NCBI GenBank assembly: GCA_964023275.1
Contig: OZ029917.1
Location: 22,926,488-22,990,487, forward strand
From: Norana najaformis
Taxonomy: Eukaryota > Annelida > Clitellata > Crassiclitellata > Hormogastridae
Length of the DNA stretch: 64,000 bases
Reading direction: 5' to 3'
Positions 22,813 to 46,495 of this stretch are shown piece after piece. The notes below the pieces were generated by a model that was not told the DNA's origin, made no database searches, and saw only the letters and a list, made by a program, of their open reading frames with translations. Position numbers and translations under genes: made by a program. Each line of letters opens with the position of its first letter. The first letter of the stretch is position 1.

Positions 22813-24760
22813 TGTCGGAGCCGGAAACAATGCCCGACTGCGAACAATAAGGTAACTCACTGGAGCCATATCCAGACGTTACATCCTATGAAGCCTGCAG
22901 CAGCAGCAGCAACAACCGCCTTCCAACCCTTCGAGCTTTCTCATTGATTTGAGCACAAGCTCAACAAAACACTTCATAAATGAATATATAATTTCTCTAA
23001 ATCGATTTTGTTTTGCGTGAGCATGCATGCGACTAATACATGGGCTTACAACTGATCGCTTCTATACAGCGCAGTTGTCGTTCGCTTGGGAATGCAATAG
23101 GACGAGACTATAACCAACCCGCTGTTACCACCAACCGAAATCCGTTTATTTGCCTAAAAGTGTATTTTATTACGAAACTGCGTCAAGAAAAGAGAACTGC
23201 TGACGCAGGGATTCATCACATTTTAGCCTCGAAGTTTTCAGAGACAGACTTCAAAGGACGATGCCTGCAGAGCAGACGGATTGGAGGCAAATTTAAGCTA
23301 ATTGCCAAAAGTGATAGAAGTGAAACTACATTTGCCTTACAAAGTCTGAAAATCAAATCTAATCTTAGAACTTCTATAACGCGTTATAATAATACATTAT
23401 GCATCAATCGAAGGCACTGTAAAGCCGAATCGCAATCCGGTCAATTCCAAGGGTCAGTGCTATGAGACAAAAAGGCAGCCTAAAGAAGGTAAGCACGCTG
23501 AAACGAAAACGTTTTCAGTCTAGAAGGAAAAGAAACCAAGGACACATGAGCATGTTGTGGATATGCATTACAGAACCGTGGGCCAGCAACATATAAAGCC
23601 CCACTGCCAAGTGCAGAATTCACTCAACATATGGCATGAGAAAGGCAATCAGAGGATCTAGCTAGAGAAGTGATGGTAATATCACCAAGTTACTTTGAGT
23701 ACGTATGAAAGTATTACTAGACTCACTCAGTTTAGTAGTTGTTGAAGTTTGTTGGCGTTTAGGATGGAGAGAGGGGACAGCTAGTGCAGAAACATCAACT
23801 GATATCAACGCCTGGACGTGCCAGCGAAATAGGGGTAGGACGCCTGATTAATTGGTTTGTTCAGACAGAGAGATGGGACTGATAACTGGAAGTGTGAATC
23901 ACAGCCCACACAGAGAGTGATTGCAAAACCAGTTGCAATAGAGACAGGAAGACAGACGGGTACAGATACAGGGAGAGATAGGCAGACAGACCACGCCGAG
24001 TAAAGGAGTCAGCTTAGATGCAAGAGAAGTCAGTCGAGTGTTAGGTGTCAGAGAACACAGACGAATAGCTCTGGGAGGTTCTACTCTCGGAGATAAGGCT
24101 CAGTTGAAATGTAGGCTCTCATACAGTCTAGCGTCTTCTGGCGCTATAGCAGTCGTCGTGGGTAGAATTACATCTTAAAGTCCGTCGTAGGCTACTGTCA
24201 TCTTCGCTCGCTCTGTGTGTAACCCTGATTGAACTAGAGAATCATACTCGCGTTACTACAGTCATTGTATCTGGACAATCAAGAATAAACGTTGAAGAAA
24301 ACTGAACAGTACGAACTGGATGAGAATTTTTGTCGTAATTGATGGTGCACAGAAACACTATATTACAGTAAGACTGAGGGGTAAGCATATTTTGAGGTTT
24401 TGCGGTTGACCAGAATGCATGTCTTATGGCCAACTACACCAATATTAAAATTAATCATACGCGGAACAGGGGGCAAAAGCATCAATTAAATCATATTTAT
24501 AAGTATCTCTCATGCCTCTTATGTTAAAATATTGCGCTGATTACTCAGTAAGTTCCAAGCGCGTGTTTGCATTGGGATTTTCCAAGACGTCACACTGATG
24601 AATCATCTGGTTGTTGGCTTGTTTGTTTACGCGTTGATTTCATAATGCAGTTACTGGGTGCGTCTAACTAACACGCATTGATCACGTTCTTCTCACTGTC
24701 GGATGCGTCTACATGCCACGCATCGAACGCGTGCACGAGGTGGCATGACCGGCTGGCTAA
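22813..24760. other. Non-coding, unassigned
   Basis: No gene recognised. It includes a short gcagca run near 22900 and a 141-codon plus-strand frame (23040-23465) without recognisable similarity. A gacagacag-type simple tract occurs at 23940-23990. An 18-bp direct repeat (gagcttgaattgcgatga) lies just beyond, at about 24799 and 24821. Confidence 0.4.
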
Positions 24761-24869
24761 CAATTTATCACATAAGGGGGCGTTCACGCGGAAAACGTTG
24801 AGCTTGAATTGCGATGAGCATGAGCTTGAATTGCGATGAGCATGGACCGGTCGAGACGTGTCTGTTCTG

Positions 24870-25095
24870 CTGTCGTGGCAGGAAAGAGCATATAGAATGC
24901 CGTCGCAAATTTATCATAGAGAGCGCGAAAAAGAATTTCTAACGATAGTCTGTCGTGTGTGCTTATTCAGCTGATAATTAAGTTACAAATTGTCTTTGAT
25001 AGATTCGTGCGTGTAGAGAACTTGTGTCTCGAAGATTGTGATACTGTTGTCGTTGAACTGTTCGTTTATTTGATTATACGTAAGAAAATCAAGAC
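24870..25095 (+). mobile_element. LTR-like or promoter segment, copy B
   Basis: Diverged relative of 18060-18345. The shared words are gtctgtcgtgt, agttacaaat, tgatagattcgtgcgt, tagagaact and tgaactgttcgtttattt. The TATA position reads gcatatagaatg here and is probably weaker. Confidence 0.4.
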
Positions 25096-25329
25096 TACAT
25101 ATTTTTCTTGAGTCAAGGCTATGCTACAAATCGATCGAGTGTACAGTTTGAGCCCGATAAATTCGAGACTTTAAAAAATTGTCGACAATTTACAAATGGC
25201 ATTTACATGATCACTGAAGCATGCAGAGGAGTCAAATGTTCACCCAAATTAAGTGCGCGTTGTAAGCGTTCATCTGTTCTTCGCGATACATATTGTGGCC
25301 ACTTAGTTAATATTTTACTTAATCCTTCC

Positions 25330-26110
25330 TGTGCAGGTCTGAACATCGGGCAACGCAGTTTCTCCACTCATCTCTGTCCATCGCCAGTCTCATCCCTCGA
25401 CATCTCCAGGAATCTCAGATCATCTCTGACTGGAGCTGAAATCATCCATGAACTCGATCTCTGCTATTGCATATGATCTTGTCTATTTCAGTCCATTTTC
25501 CTACCATCACAGTCTTAGACTTTTCCGAACTTATATAGCGAGTCCCAACTTTGCGGCCTCCTTCTGAGCTTTGGATGCTAATCTGACTCTTGCGGACTTG
25601 ATTTGATACAGCGCCGTGAATAAGCTGGGCTGCCCGATGCAGCTTAGACGCTGAGAATTTTCGAAGATTTACAATTACACTTCTGCCTTGCAATGTGCTG
25701 TCCAGCAAGGCAATGTCACCTGCAAAGTCTAAGTTTCTTAACCTGTGACAATTCAACCATTTCGGTCCAGTGCTATCGCCCTTGGTTGCTGTCGTCATCA
25801 ACCAATTCACAATCAAAGTAAATGTATCCGTGATAAAACACATCCCGAGACTTAGTTTTCGTTTGGCGGTGTAAAAATTTGAGTTTACGACAACAATTAC
25901 ATCCGTCATACCCCCGTTACGATCGAAAACCACTCAGCCACCTCTCTCCAATATCTCGCCGCTCATCGACTGCCATAATGAAAGCTCTTGGTGGTGTCAG
26001 TTATCTTCGTTGATATTCCATAGCTCTACATTGACTTCTACAGCGACTCAGTGTTGATATTGTCGAAGGCCTTATTAAAGTAAATGAAGTTAACCAGTAC
26101 ATGAGTCTCC
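25330..26110 (-). pseudogene. Decayed non-LTR retrotransposon (reverse transcriptase C-terminal part)
   Basis: In minus-strand order: an upstream piece (about 26100-26040) reads FNKAFDNIN, matching the RT palm motif with a catalytic Asp. Then come VNWLMTT and LRNLDFAGDIALLDS, where the usual F-A-D-D box has become F-A-G-D. At the far end (about 25400-25340) MDRDEWRNCVARCSDLHRKD resembles the usual terminal segment of these proteins. The pieces are in different frames with stops. A fragment resembling the CR1-like tail (cagcgccgtgaataagctgg near 25610, diverged tacaattacac) is inserted within it. The element is dead. Confidence 0.75.
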
Positions 26111-26119
26111 CACATTAAA

Positions 26120-28655
26120 GATTCTCTTTTACTTGTTTAAATGTGAAACTTGGTTCTTAGCAGGATCGCCCTGCTCTAAACCCCGCCTCAAACTCGCTCA
26201 GCAGGAAGTCTGGGCCTGTCCCAACCCAAAATTAACGAGGGAGGTTCTGCGGTGGCTTGTCACCCATCCAGGTATAAAATCTTAGCAATATAACACACCC
26301 ATATTGTAGCCAGGTAACACAATAATGCCTATTTTCAAAATTTGAGTAGGTCTGACCCACTCCAGAGCCAATAGTTTCATCATTAAACTACAGTAATAGG
26401 CCTACGTAGGCCTATGCTTCAGTGCAATGCAGTCGTTTTTCGCCAGATTTTAAAACTTACTATATATTTATTGTTTAACGGAAACGAAAGCTTGTGTCAC
26501 AACGCGCTGATTTATAAGGAAGAAACTGTCATTTTGCAATTTAAGTCAGCACCAGTTGCTATCTCTTGAAGGTGCTCGCAAAAACATTCAACAAATAGCA
26601 AGTTGTATGTGATCCACTATATAGAGCGAGAGCCCAGTCTAAACTTTAACTCTGACGCGATGAAAAATGTTGGTCCATAGAATCCACGACTTCCTTTTTA
26701 ATAGATTAGGTTTAAAATTCGGAATCGAATTTCAAAATATACCGCTTTCGAACTAAACTCAAAAGAACTGAACTAGAACTCCGTCACATGTTTTCAAGCA
26801 TTTGTGCCCCGAGTCTCGGTCTTGGGATTTTGTCAACATATTGCACAGAAATTCTTAAGTTGTTCTAGCATCATGCTTCTCCTTTCGGTGGAGGATAGTT
26901 GAACCCCGACCTTTGCTGGGTAAAATTAAACCTAACTATGGCCTCTAGTTTTTCGTTTTCCAGCTTCTTTAACCGCCTCAAGCATCTCTGCCAGAGCTCT
27001 GTCTCCTCTGTTCCCTTTGTCTCTCTTTGGCTGTTGTACAGGTAAGCCGGGGGCACACACCTCTATGTCCCCCCGAAATTATAAGCCATTTTAACATTAG
27101 AGTATGGCTCAAGGTGGGAAAAAGAAAGCGATCAATGAGAATCTGGAAAGGCCATTGAAAATAACGACGCAGATAAAACAAAAAATAATTAAAACCTCTT
27201 AAATACGTAAAAATGTTGTCAAAATTTGTGTATGCAAAATGGCTGTAAGTCTTAATTCTCGTTGGGACTAAAAAATTGTCAACATTTTGGTGACACAAAC
27301 CGACATAAAAGTTAGGATGAATGAAGAAAACAATCGCTCCATTTTCGGCGCGCAGTTAAGGTCGGTCTAGTATTTCATCAGGATGCGACGGTGGTCATAG
27401 ACTGAAAATTCTTGTGGCCCCCTTGAAGCACGTGGTGCCTCTGGCCCGCATTTATGAAACACGCAGCGCCGCCACTGCTGTTTCGCCCTCTTTCCCTTCT
27501 TATTTATCTAATCTGAGGATTTCAGTAGCGTCGTTATCATAATAAACAAGTTATCAATCGAAGGTCACTTCGAAATTAACCACTTTCCTCTCTAATTTAT
27601 CTAATCTGAGGATTTCAATGGCGTCGTTATCGTAATGAACAAGTCATCAATCGACCGTCAGTTCGAAGTGAAACCAGTCCATAATCGTTACCACTTGGAG
27701 AAATCCAGGCGATACGCAAGAGGTTACTAAGGTCAGAGAGACCGGAAGACATAACTGGGTTTAGACCTAACAGATACTTAACATCAAATGCCTGTATGAT
27801 TAGCCTGCTACATGTAAACGAGTCTAATGAAAATTAATTCCAACATAAAACGAAAATTAAGAATTTAACAATAAATTGCGAATAGATAGATGGGCTACTT
27901 ACTGCACGGCCTACATCGACCTACAGATCTTCTTGTTTCGCCTGCAGAATTAAATGGTGCTGCCACCTGTCGCCGGCCTTCGTCTGCTTGCCAGTTCAGT
28001 GAAGAAAAAGGACTTGCTATCAGACGAACCGTAGCCGTCACGAGACGCTTATTCCAAGGATCCGAACAGGTCTCTGCAGGACGCACGCTCATCCCGCGTC
28101 TGTGATGGTGGCGATCCCTATGGAGCAGCGCTACATCAATCGATAACCAACGCCGTCGCACATATTCAACTAGATTTCGCCACCTCACTGTTGCTCTCGG
28201 ACAACCGCACTCCGTGGAATACGGATCAACTGTGCAATACGGATGTGAATTGAACCGTACAGAGCTGTTTAAACTCGGACCTCTCTGAAGGATTCAAAAA
28301 GTATTCAGTTAAAAAAGTGTAGACCACTGTCTGTTAGGCTGATTTTCCTATACTAACGTGGATGTGTTATTTTAAAACTGTGGACAGACACTAGTGAGTA
28401 GTATATAAAGGACGGTCATCGCTCAAACAAGGGCGGGTTTCGCTTCACCCCCAGAATGACTGCCACTTTAACTTTCTCCTCCGGAATGATTGCTGGTTTC
28501 AAATCACTCCCAGATGACCATCGCTTTTAAATCGCGAGTAACTGAAGATTTTAAACCACGAATACCAACCGCTTTTAAACATGAGTATGCATTACCTATA
28601 GATAAATTATAATATTAATAATAATACAAATGCTTTAGACAATACTATTGCAATT
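26120..28655. other. Unassigned tract with a possible small exon
   Basis: No gene established. At 26938 an ATGGCC start opens a 37-codon Ser/Phe/Leu-rich frame that runs into a consensus donor (TACAG followed by gtaagc at about 27042), and an antisense frame overlaps it. A perfect 20-nt palindrome lies at 26396-26415. The word tctaatctgaggatttca-tggcgtcgttatc occurs twice (about 27507 and 27600), a roughly 93-bp local duplication. Frames at 27890-28190 are CpG-richer but unrecognised. Confidence 0.35.
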
Positions 28656-28659
28656 TTAT

Positions 28660-29235
28660 TGCAAGTAAAGAGCGTCTTTATTTCTAACAAGACGAACCCT
28701 AATATTAACATCGTTAGGAAGAAAGCGATCTTGAAAAAAAAAACAGATCGCCATGAATGCATTCTATTAAGTCAACATGTCTTTCGCCAGTCAGTGTACT
28801 GCGTTCTTCATTTTCGGCATCGACGTCATGAGGTTTAGCGTCTTCGAGACGTAAAATATAAAGCTTGTAATATAAAGCCGACATCAGTTGCTACGTTTTG
28901 GTTGCACTGCGGTAGCTGAGAAAAATTTCCATGTGACTGTGATACGCTTATAGGCCTATGTTGTCTGATGCGGTGACTAACGTATCGTTTGATGTCATGT
29001 CAACTTCCGAGAATAGACTGTGTACAAATAAATCTATCGTCGTCTATAAGCTCATTGTTTGCTCTTATAATTTGTGCTCTAAGGTCAAATCGCGTGTTTG
29101 CTAAATCGAGATATTCTTGTCTGTCCCCGATATTACTAAATTCTAAAGGCGTTGCTTGTGAAAGTTTAGCTATAGGATTAAATTTTGCAAAATATACCCG
29201 CCCTCCTTTGGGCGAAGTTAGAATGACCCTCATTT
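28660..29235 (-). pseudogene. Maverick/Polinton-like capsid gene fragment, copy 1
   Basis: This is homologous at DNA level to 54170-54680: cgtctttatttctaac / cgtctttgttccaac, the shared atcgttaggaagaaagcga, then ggtagctgag / cgtagctgag and tcgtttga-gtcatgtca. On the minus strand the frame at 29233-29000 includes EYLDLANTRFDLRAQI. This resembles the N-terminal part of the capsid-like proteins found in many invertebrate genomes and attributed to Maverick/Polinton elements. The frame ends early and the rest is shifted, so the copy is broken. The family assignment is from memory of motifs and needs a search. Confidence 0.5.
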
Positions 29236-29499
29236 GAGCTGTGAAGTTAAAGTGACCCTCGTTTGGGTGGTGAAGTTAAACTTAGCCTTAGTCTACTGCT
29301 GCTCTTCAAACAGCCCAGCTAGCCTATGAAAATATAATGCAATACTGCACACTTTTAAACTGACGTTGTGCTCTATTCTGTTTTGTACATTGTGAACGCA
29401 CTGTTTGGTCAGCAAGTTTTAAGCACGCATTTGTATGGAAAATTTCCATGACGTCATTGGGTTATTAACTGGATTGAGTACGCTCCGATAACGCGCAGA

Positions 29500-30250
29500 C
29501 CTAGTTAATTTGCAATAGTTCCTCCTCCTCCTCCTCCTCTTCATCCTCCTCTTCTTCCTCTAACTTCTCATTATCTTCTTCTTCCTTATGTTTTGCTAAC
29601 TGTGGTATGTGGTGTTAAGGGTGATCTGTTTTGCCTGGCTGTTGCCGTCAAAGTCCACTTGGTGTAACCCACAGGGTTCAAGATTACAGCTGATATTAAC
29701 TTTCTCATGTCGAAACAGTTAGACTGGCCATGTTATGTTGCTGATTCATATCCCGCCCAATGCAGTTTAGTATTTAGTGCCATTGTTGCTGCACAATGCT
29801 ACTCAGCGCTACACGCCGCAACATGCGGGTGCACAAGTAGCGAATATCTAATCAAGCGAGTAGGCAGATGCTTTTGTTGACTGCGGAGGCAGCAGCGGTG
29901 CCAGTGCTTGGATTGTTGGTGCGATGAAACGGCCCTGGTGGGCAGGCACAGGGGAAAGGGAAATCCCTCCACTGGGTTTGCTGGAGCGTGAACGACCACC
30001 CACCACCAACAGCAACGTGTCGTGACAAGAAAGGAAGCGTTGTACGTCGATAACAAAGGTCACTGCCAGAAAGCAAGGGAAAAAGGCGCTGCAACAATGC
30101 GCTCGATCGCGTAATAGTATAGATTAACCTCATAATCTGGCATTTAAAACAAATAGATCTCTTCAGATCCGTCTAGACCACACACACCCGCACGCACGCA
30201 CAGATATGCATAGGTTGTTGAAGGCCTTTGCTGCAACCGTCGTGTAGATT
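29500..30250. other. Unassigned tract with ctc/ttc-rich patch
   Basis: A pyrimidine-rich cctcctcct/cttctt patch lies at about 29520-29590. The three overlapping minus-strand frames at 29799-30133 have no recognisable similarity. Confidence 0.4.
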
Positions 30251-30318
30251 GTCTACACATGCAGCAGCAGCATCAGAGGATACACGAACGGAACGAAGCC
30301 CACGCCGTTGCACCTATC

Positions 30319-30329
30319 ATTGAGAGAGA

Positions 30330-30389
<60 letters not shown>
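30319..30389 (+). repeat. (GA)n microsatellite
   Basis: About 35 GA units with one early gtga interruption. The Leu-Ser repeat frames on the minus strand are artefacts. Confidence 0.97.
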
Positions 30390-30391
<2 letters not shown>

Positions 30392-30605
30392 TCGCTGCCG
30401 AAAAAATAAATCCACTGCGGCTTTCCTGTTGACGGACAAAACCCAATGCGCGAACAGAACGCAGCCCCATACAGACAGTACCCACTCATAATTCCCACCC
30501 CTTCCTCCCCTTCCACTCATATTCCGCACCCCCTCTCCCCTTCCGCGTACACCGTTTATATGCGTTTACTAACGGATGGACAGAACTAGGCAGAGCGAGG
30601 AAGCT

Positions 30606-30665
30606 GGTATATATATATATATGTGTATATATATATACATGTATATGTTTATCATATGTATATAT
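30606..30665 (+). repeat. Degenerate TA/TATG microsatellite
   Basis: Alternating ta, tgta and ttta words. Confidence 0.85.
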
Positions 30666-30906
30666 GCTTGTGGTTGTGTGTGCCAGCGATTAGCAACACC
30701 TAATAAAGCTGACCAAGTGCAATTAGGAAAAGCTCCAGGGCCTAATACGATCTGTTAGTAATTCAACGCCTGGCAATAGCTAGATGGCGACTGTCGCTTA
30801 CGGCCGATGTATTCGTAATGACGTCAGCGCTGTTAGACGCTCCCAGCTGAATTGCACACACATTCACGCACGCACCTACAAACATTTTCTATATATAAAC
30901 GCACAC

Positions 30907-30907
<1 letters not shown>

Positions 30908-30977
<70 letters not shown>
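30908..30977 (+). repeat. (TA)34 microsatellite
   Basis: An uninterrupted TA run with a potential cruciform structure. The Tyr-Ile repeat frame is an artefact. Confidence 0.97.
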
Positions 30978-30979
<2 letters not shown>

Positions 30980-31004
30980 ATATAAACTCCGCCGCCACTG
31001 CCTT

Positions 31005-31155
31005 TAGTCGGGTAGTGCCAGTCCCAAGAGACAAGTGACAATGCAGTGGACACCTACGGGATCATGATGATGATGCCAGTTCCAAGCCCGGATAAAGGAG
31101 GGCCACGTCAATGGCCTTTGATGGCATAAGACGTCGTTAAACACTGGAACTACTA
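31005..31155 (+). mobile_element. SINE family C
   Basis: Contains tagtgccagtcccaag, a second ccagttccaagcccggataaaggagg, cacgtcaatgg and gacgtcgttaaacactggaac, followed by a ctacta/ccacca tail. The partner fragments are at 14720-14800 (minus) and 53210-53265 (plus). Confidence 0.55.
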
Positions 31156-31159
31156 CCAC

Positions 31160-33809
31160 CACCACTATTACTATATGCATATATATATATATATCTTTAT
31201 GGGAAATCATGGATGTGGAAGATTTGAGGGCCATATTCAGATAAAATTACTTTCTTAAGGTGTCTTGAAATGGGTCCTTGGACTTTTGACTTGCACCTTG
31301 ATGAATTTCAGTTTAGATGTGAAAAATATGGTCTGCATTGGCAACTGTAGGGCCACCACAGATCCTTTCAGCCTTTCCTGTTATTTAACAGTGAAATGAA
31401 TGAACTAAGAATGGCTGGTGTATTTGGTCCTTCAACGTGTATGCCAAACTATACTGGGTTTATATCCCTGTATACTGAGTCTTTAATATTTATTAGTACA
31501 TAACATTAAAAAGTGAGCTAAGAAACGGCCAAAAACACCTGAAATATAAATACTTCAAGTTTGTGTGCCAGGCCACAGGTTTTCCCAAGACTTTAAATGC
31601 TCGTGATGGTCTTCAGCACCCAGGTCTGTTGTCCTTTGTTACCTTTACGTACCAGAGCCTGATCAGTCAGTAAGTGAAATGTGTGCTTCATTCAGCTGGG
31701 CGTCATTCTTCTTTCTTAAATTAACATTTCTTTATTATAACGTATTATCTACTTCACTTTCATAGGCGTGTTCTATTAAGCTCATAATGATGAACTGTAC
31801 AAAGCGGTAGTTAAACCAAACTCAGAAGTGTTTTCTATGTTTACTTACATGCTCAGTACATTATTTTTGTGTACCAGTAATGTCTCCAAATAGTAAAAAA
31901 TTCAGGGTCTGGGAAATGCTACACTGCAACATCATATGCCAAGGTTAAATTAAGTTGAGATCAGAAATTCAACTAGCCAGTTTAACAGACCCCTCTAAAA
32001 TGATTGATCTCCTGTGGATGTGACATAAAAATTCACCCTATTAGCTGGCCATTAAATGAATTGAATCAATCATGAACATGACAATTTTATTGTGCTATTG
32101 TCCTCTTGTTTTCCTATGACCCATTTCTCATACACAAAATACGGTGATGGTCCCCTTGTTGGCACACTCCCAGATGCATCATTATGTACAACATACAATG
32201 CTACTCTGCAAAAAAGTCCAACAAACAAGAACTATAGCCAAGTTCAGCATTCTGTACAAATTAAATTGCCACGGCACAAAACAAATAAACACCACCAACT
32301 ACGACAACCTGTTCACTTTAATGCCAGCAGCTGGCACAGAGACATTAAGTCTTCCATTTTCGATATTAACATTTCCAAGTTTTGCATTTATCTAAACTGA
32401 TAACTTTTTAACATTTTAGGATTTGAAACTCTGCAAGGAATTACCAGAATCTGGTTTTGTGCAAACAGCTGAGCTTTATGAGCGCTTATTTATTTAATAA
32501 ATGCTGAATTTTACATTAGACAGGCACCATATCAACAAAAATATATTGTAAAGCATAACAATTTACCGCTGCAACAAAACCACATGTGATAATAGTTTTA
32601 ATAATAATATCAATTTTTACAGGACAAAATACTGGCTTCAACAAAGCATTTTCTATATCAATCAAAAAATTATTGGTACTTAATAAAATTTCATCTAAAT
32701 AATTATTAAATCTTAGTTTGTCAGTCCTACATAGTAACTGCTAAACTCTCAGGTACAGTTGCAGTTCTTCAAACATTGTCACTACCATTAACTGAATTTT
32801 AAAATCACACATCACACAACCTGTCTCAGGAGCTGCCATAAAATGAGTTACAAATACAAATCACACGCTACTCACAAGTACGACAACAAGCAGTGGCGCC
32901 ACCTAGTTTCCTAACCGCACTGCTACAGATGCCCAGCAACAGTACAGTATGTCATAACTTATAACCGGAGAGGCTTCACGCCTAGAAGTATTTTTCATAC
33001 TGCTACATGTCATATAACTTCTAGAGATATTACTGTGGTAACAGCACCGCAAAACATAAATGGTAGTGCTACCGTTTCCAGTCAATGGCACTACAAAATT
33101 CTTAACAGAACTGCTGCATTTGCCTAGCGATAGAACCTCAGCATACCTGTATTGATTTAGTGCTACACAGCAACAGGATTATATAACTGAGATCACAGCA
33201 TTCTATTCACTGCAATGCCTTGAACAGTCAAATTGGTTTACCACAGTGAAGCTATGGTAGGGAAAGATAAAGTGATTTACAAATCTTAATAATCAAAACA
33301 CAGTAAGGCTTAGGAAGGTCAAGTACCATTTCTTTGGCTTCACATTCAAGACAGAACAGCAAAGTTTAGAAGTTATAAACTTGCCTTAATATCTGTCAGA
33401 AATCAACATCACAAGCTGCACAAGCACAAAACATGTCACCTAAAATCTCAGGAAGAAAATTTACAATAAATTAAGCTGGTAAAATTAAAACACAATTAAA
33501 ATTTAAACTTTAACCTTGAAAGAGTTTCTGACATAATCACTGCTGTTTCGAAATGTAACTTCTTCAATTTTCAGATTCAATTTAAAACTAGTAAATAAAT
33601 ATTGTAAAAATGAAGATTCAAAATTAAAGAATTACAAGAGGACTGGAGAACAGAAAAGTGAAATGTTACATGTTGGAACACTTCCTAGTTTAATGCTGAT
33701 GTTTCCCAAAATATGTTCACTAAACCAGAAATTCTTCATCCATAAAATGCTTAATACTAGAATAAATGAAAGTCTGATGGCCAGCACCTTCAGATGTCTC
33801 GCCAACCAA
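31160..33809 (-). other. Likely SLC30A7 3' untranslated region and downstream flank
   Basis: AT-rich sequence without a recognised gene, lying directly after the SLC30A7 stop. On the minus strand the first AATAAA found downstream of the stop is at 32489-32494, which would give a 3' UTR of roughly 1.3 kb. Further AATAAA words occur near 32086, 31728 and 31490. Transcript ends cannot be fixed from sequence. Confidence 0.4.
32489..32494 (-). terminator. Candidate SLC30A7 polyadenylation signal
   Basis: AATAAA on the minus strand about 1.3 kb past the stop codon. It is chosen only as the first canonical hexamer I found downstream. Confidence 0.3.
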
Positions 33810-44795
<10,986 letters not shown>

Positions 44796-45070
44796 GTCTC
44801 TTCCTACTAGCTACACGATAGACGTACAAGACACCCGAAAAAGTTAAATCCAATCTTTACGAAGTACTAGTAGTTTTGTTTATGGTCCGCGTGTCATCCG
44901 GAAGTCGCTGTCGCAGACATGGCCATGGCAGACGTCAATCACACTCCCCATCCATAGATACAATAACACCTGTTTTTGTTTTATCTATGCCACAATCCCC
45001 TTTCCGCCGAAGGGTGGGGACGCTACACCAAAAATTTAAGCATTGATCAGTAAATAGCAACCGCAGTGAT
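44796..45070 (-). promoter_or_regulatory. SLC30A7 5' UTR and probable TATA-less promoter
   Basis: Directly upstream of the start codon, CpGs become more frequent (44880-45070) and no TATA box is visible. No metal-response element (TGCRCNC core) cluster was noticed. Confidence 0.35.
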
Positions 45071-45559
45071 GCTGTCGCTACGGTTTCTGGGGCCTGGGGA
45101 TCAAGGACTAACCCGGGACTAACTAACAGATCTGATTTCGATCCAGCCTAAAACTTTACACGTAATTTTGAAGTAAAGCCTCCCCGGCTTGATTCCCCGG
45201 ATTCCCCGGATTGGCACCGAAACTGACCAAACAACCTGGCTTTTGCGGTGTTGATTTGATATAGCGAGGTTTTTGTGTGGGGTCGATAAATTTCAGTGAG
45301 TTACATTTACATAACATATACATAGAATGACTTATACAGTAATTCACTCAAAGTTTTATTTTTAGCGCATTGGCATAGTTTTATAGTTTTGGCGTTGATA
45401 CGGGATCACGGAGGCCTCAGAAAACATCACAGACTTCGAGCTGAGTTCTACTACAGCGCCGATATAGTCTACAAATTAGTGGTGGGTTGATTTAACCGAT
45501 ACCGATACCAAAACACTTCTTCTCTATTCTATCCTGACCCCCTCTTCCCCTTATCTATC

Positions 45560-46310
45560 TTAGCGCTCCAATTCCAAATACCACCTATCGCAGCCGTCGA
45601 GATTTGACTGACTGCCTGCATGCATGACCCTTGGATCCTGATTTAGAATACCTGAACGAATCGAGTAGGCCTACAAAGTTCTATTGCTTAACTATACTTC
45701 AATCCTCCGAACCCTCCTATCTTCGTCATTTATTTACAATTCAACCATTCCGCTCAACCTGCTCCTCTTTCGTCCTAACACTTCTCCGCCCTCCCGTCAC
45801 CTCATTCTTAAAATTTGGAAATCGCTCTATAGCCATAGCTGCTCCACCCCTTTGGAATAAGCTCCCGCCAGAATTAGGCTACGACAATTTTCTGATCCAT
45901 CATACCAACTCACCAACACTCCACTTCTTGCAATCTCTGCGCAGGTCTGTCACTCAAAACTGAAAACATTCCTTTTCCACAAATCCTATTCTGATTCTTA
46001 CTATTTCCCTTATTTCTTTCTCTGCTCCCTTCTTCCCTTCTTCCCTTCTTCCCTTCTTCCCTTCTTCCCTTCTTCCCCTTCTTCCTCTTATCCCGCTTTC
46101 CGCTCCAATCCCAAACACCATCCACCGTAGCTGCCACGCTGTATCTCTGCCTGACTCTTGTATCTCTGCCTGACTCTTGTATCTTGACCTGGAACCGAAC
46201 ACCTATCGATTTTGTTTTGACTTAGCGCCTGTGTATAAGCTGGTCCCCGTGACGTGGCTATCGTTGGGCGCTGTAGAAATCTCGGGATTACGATTACGAT
46301 GCTCCAATCC
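45560..46310 (+). pseudogene. CR1-like LINE: RT C-terminus plus 3' tail
   Basis: The frame at 45631-45963 carries the typical terminal block of CR1-like RT proteins: RHLFTIQPFRSTCSS, RPPVTS, then RSIAIAAPPLWNKLPPEL. It is followed by a ccctt-rich spacer (46030-46085) and the tail ending ctgtagaaatctcgggattacgattacga. This linkage identifies the matching tails at 13.2, 16.3 and 46.4 kb as LINE 3' ends. Confidence 0.8.
46028..46080 (+). repeat. (CCCTT)n pyrimidine repeat inside the LINE spacer
   Basis: Eight or more tcccttct/cttcttcc units. It sits at the position equivalent to the GA-rich spot expanded in the 16.9-kb copy, on the opposite strand. Confidence 0.85.
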
Positions 46311-46495
46311 GAAACACCACCCGCCGTAGCCGTCTGACAGTTTACCAGCCTAACTTTTGGATCTTGACCTGAAACCGAACCATTCGTATCTATCGATTTT
46401 GTTTTGACTGGGCGCCTGTGAATAAGCTGTTTCCAGAGATTTAGATTTCTTACAGCGCTGTAGAAATCTCGAGTTTACGATTATGATTAAGGCTG
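46300..46495 (+). mobile_element. Second CR1-like LINE tail in tandem
   Basis: The same tail block repeats immediately: ccaatcc-aaacaccacccgcc, ggatcttgacctg-aaccga, gactgggcgcctgtgaataagctg, cgctgtagaaatctcgagtttacgatta. Tandem tails suggest a local duplication of the 3' end. Confidence 0.75.
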
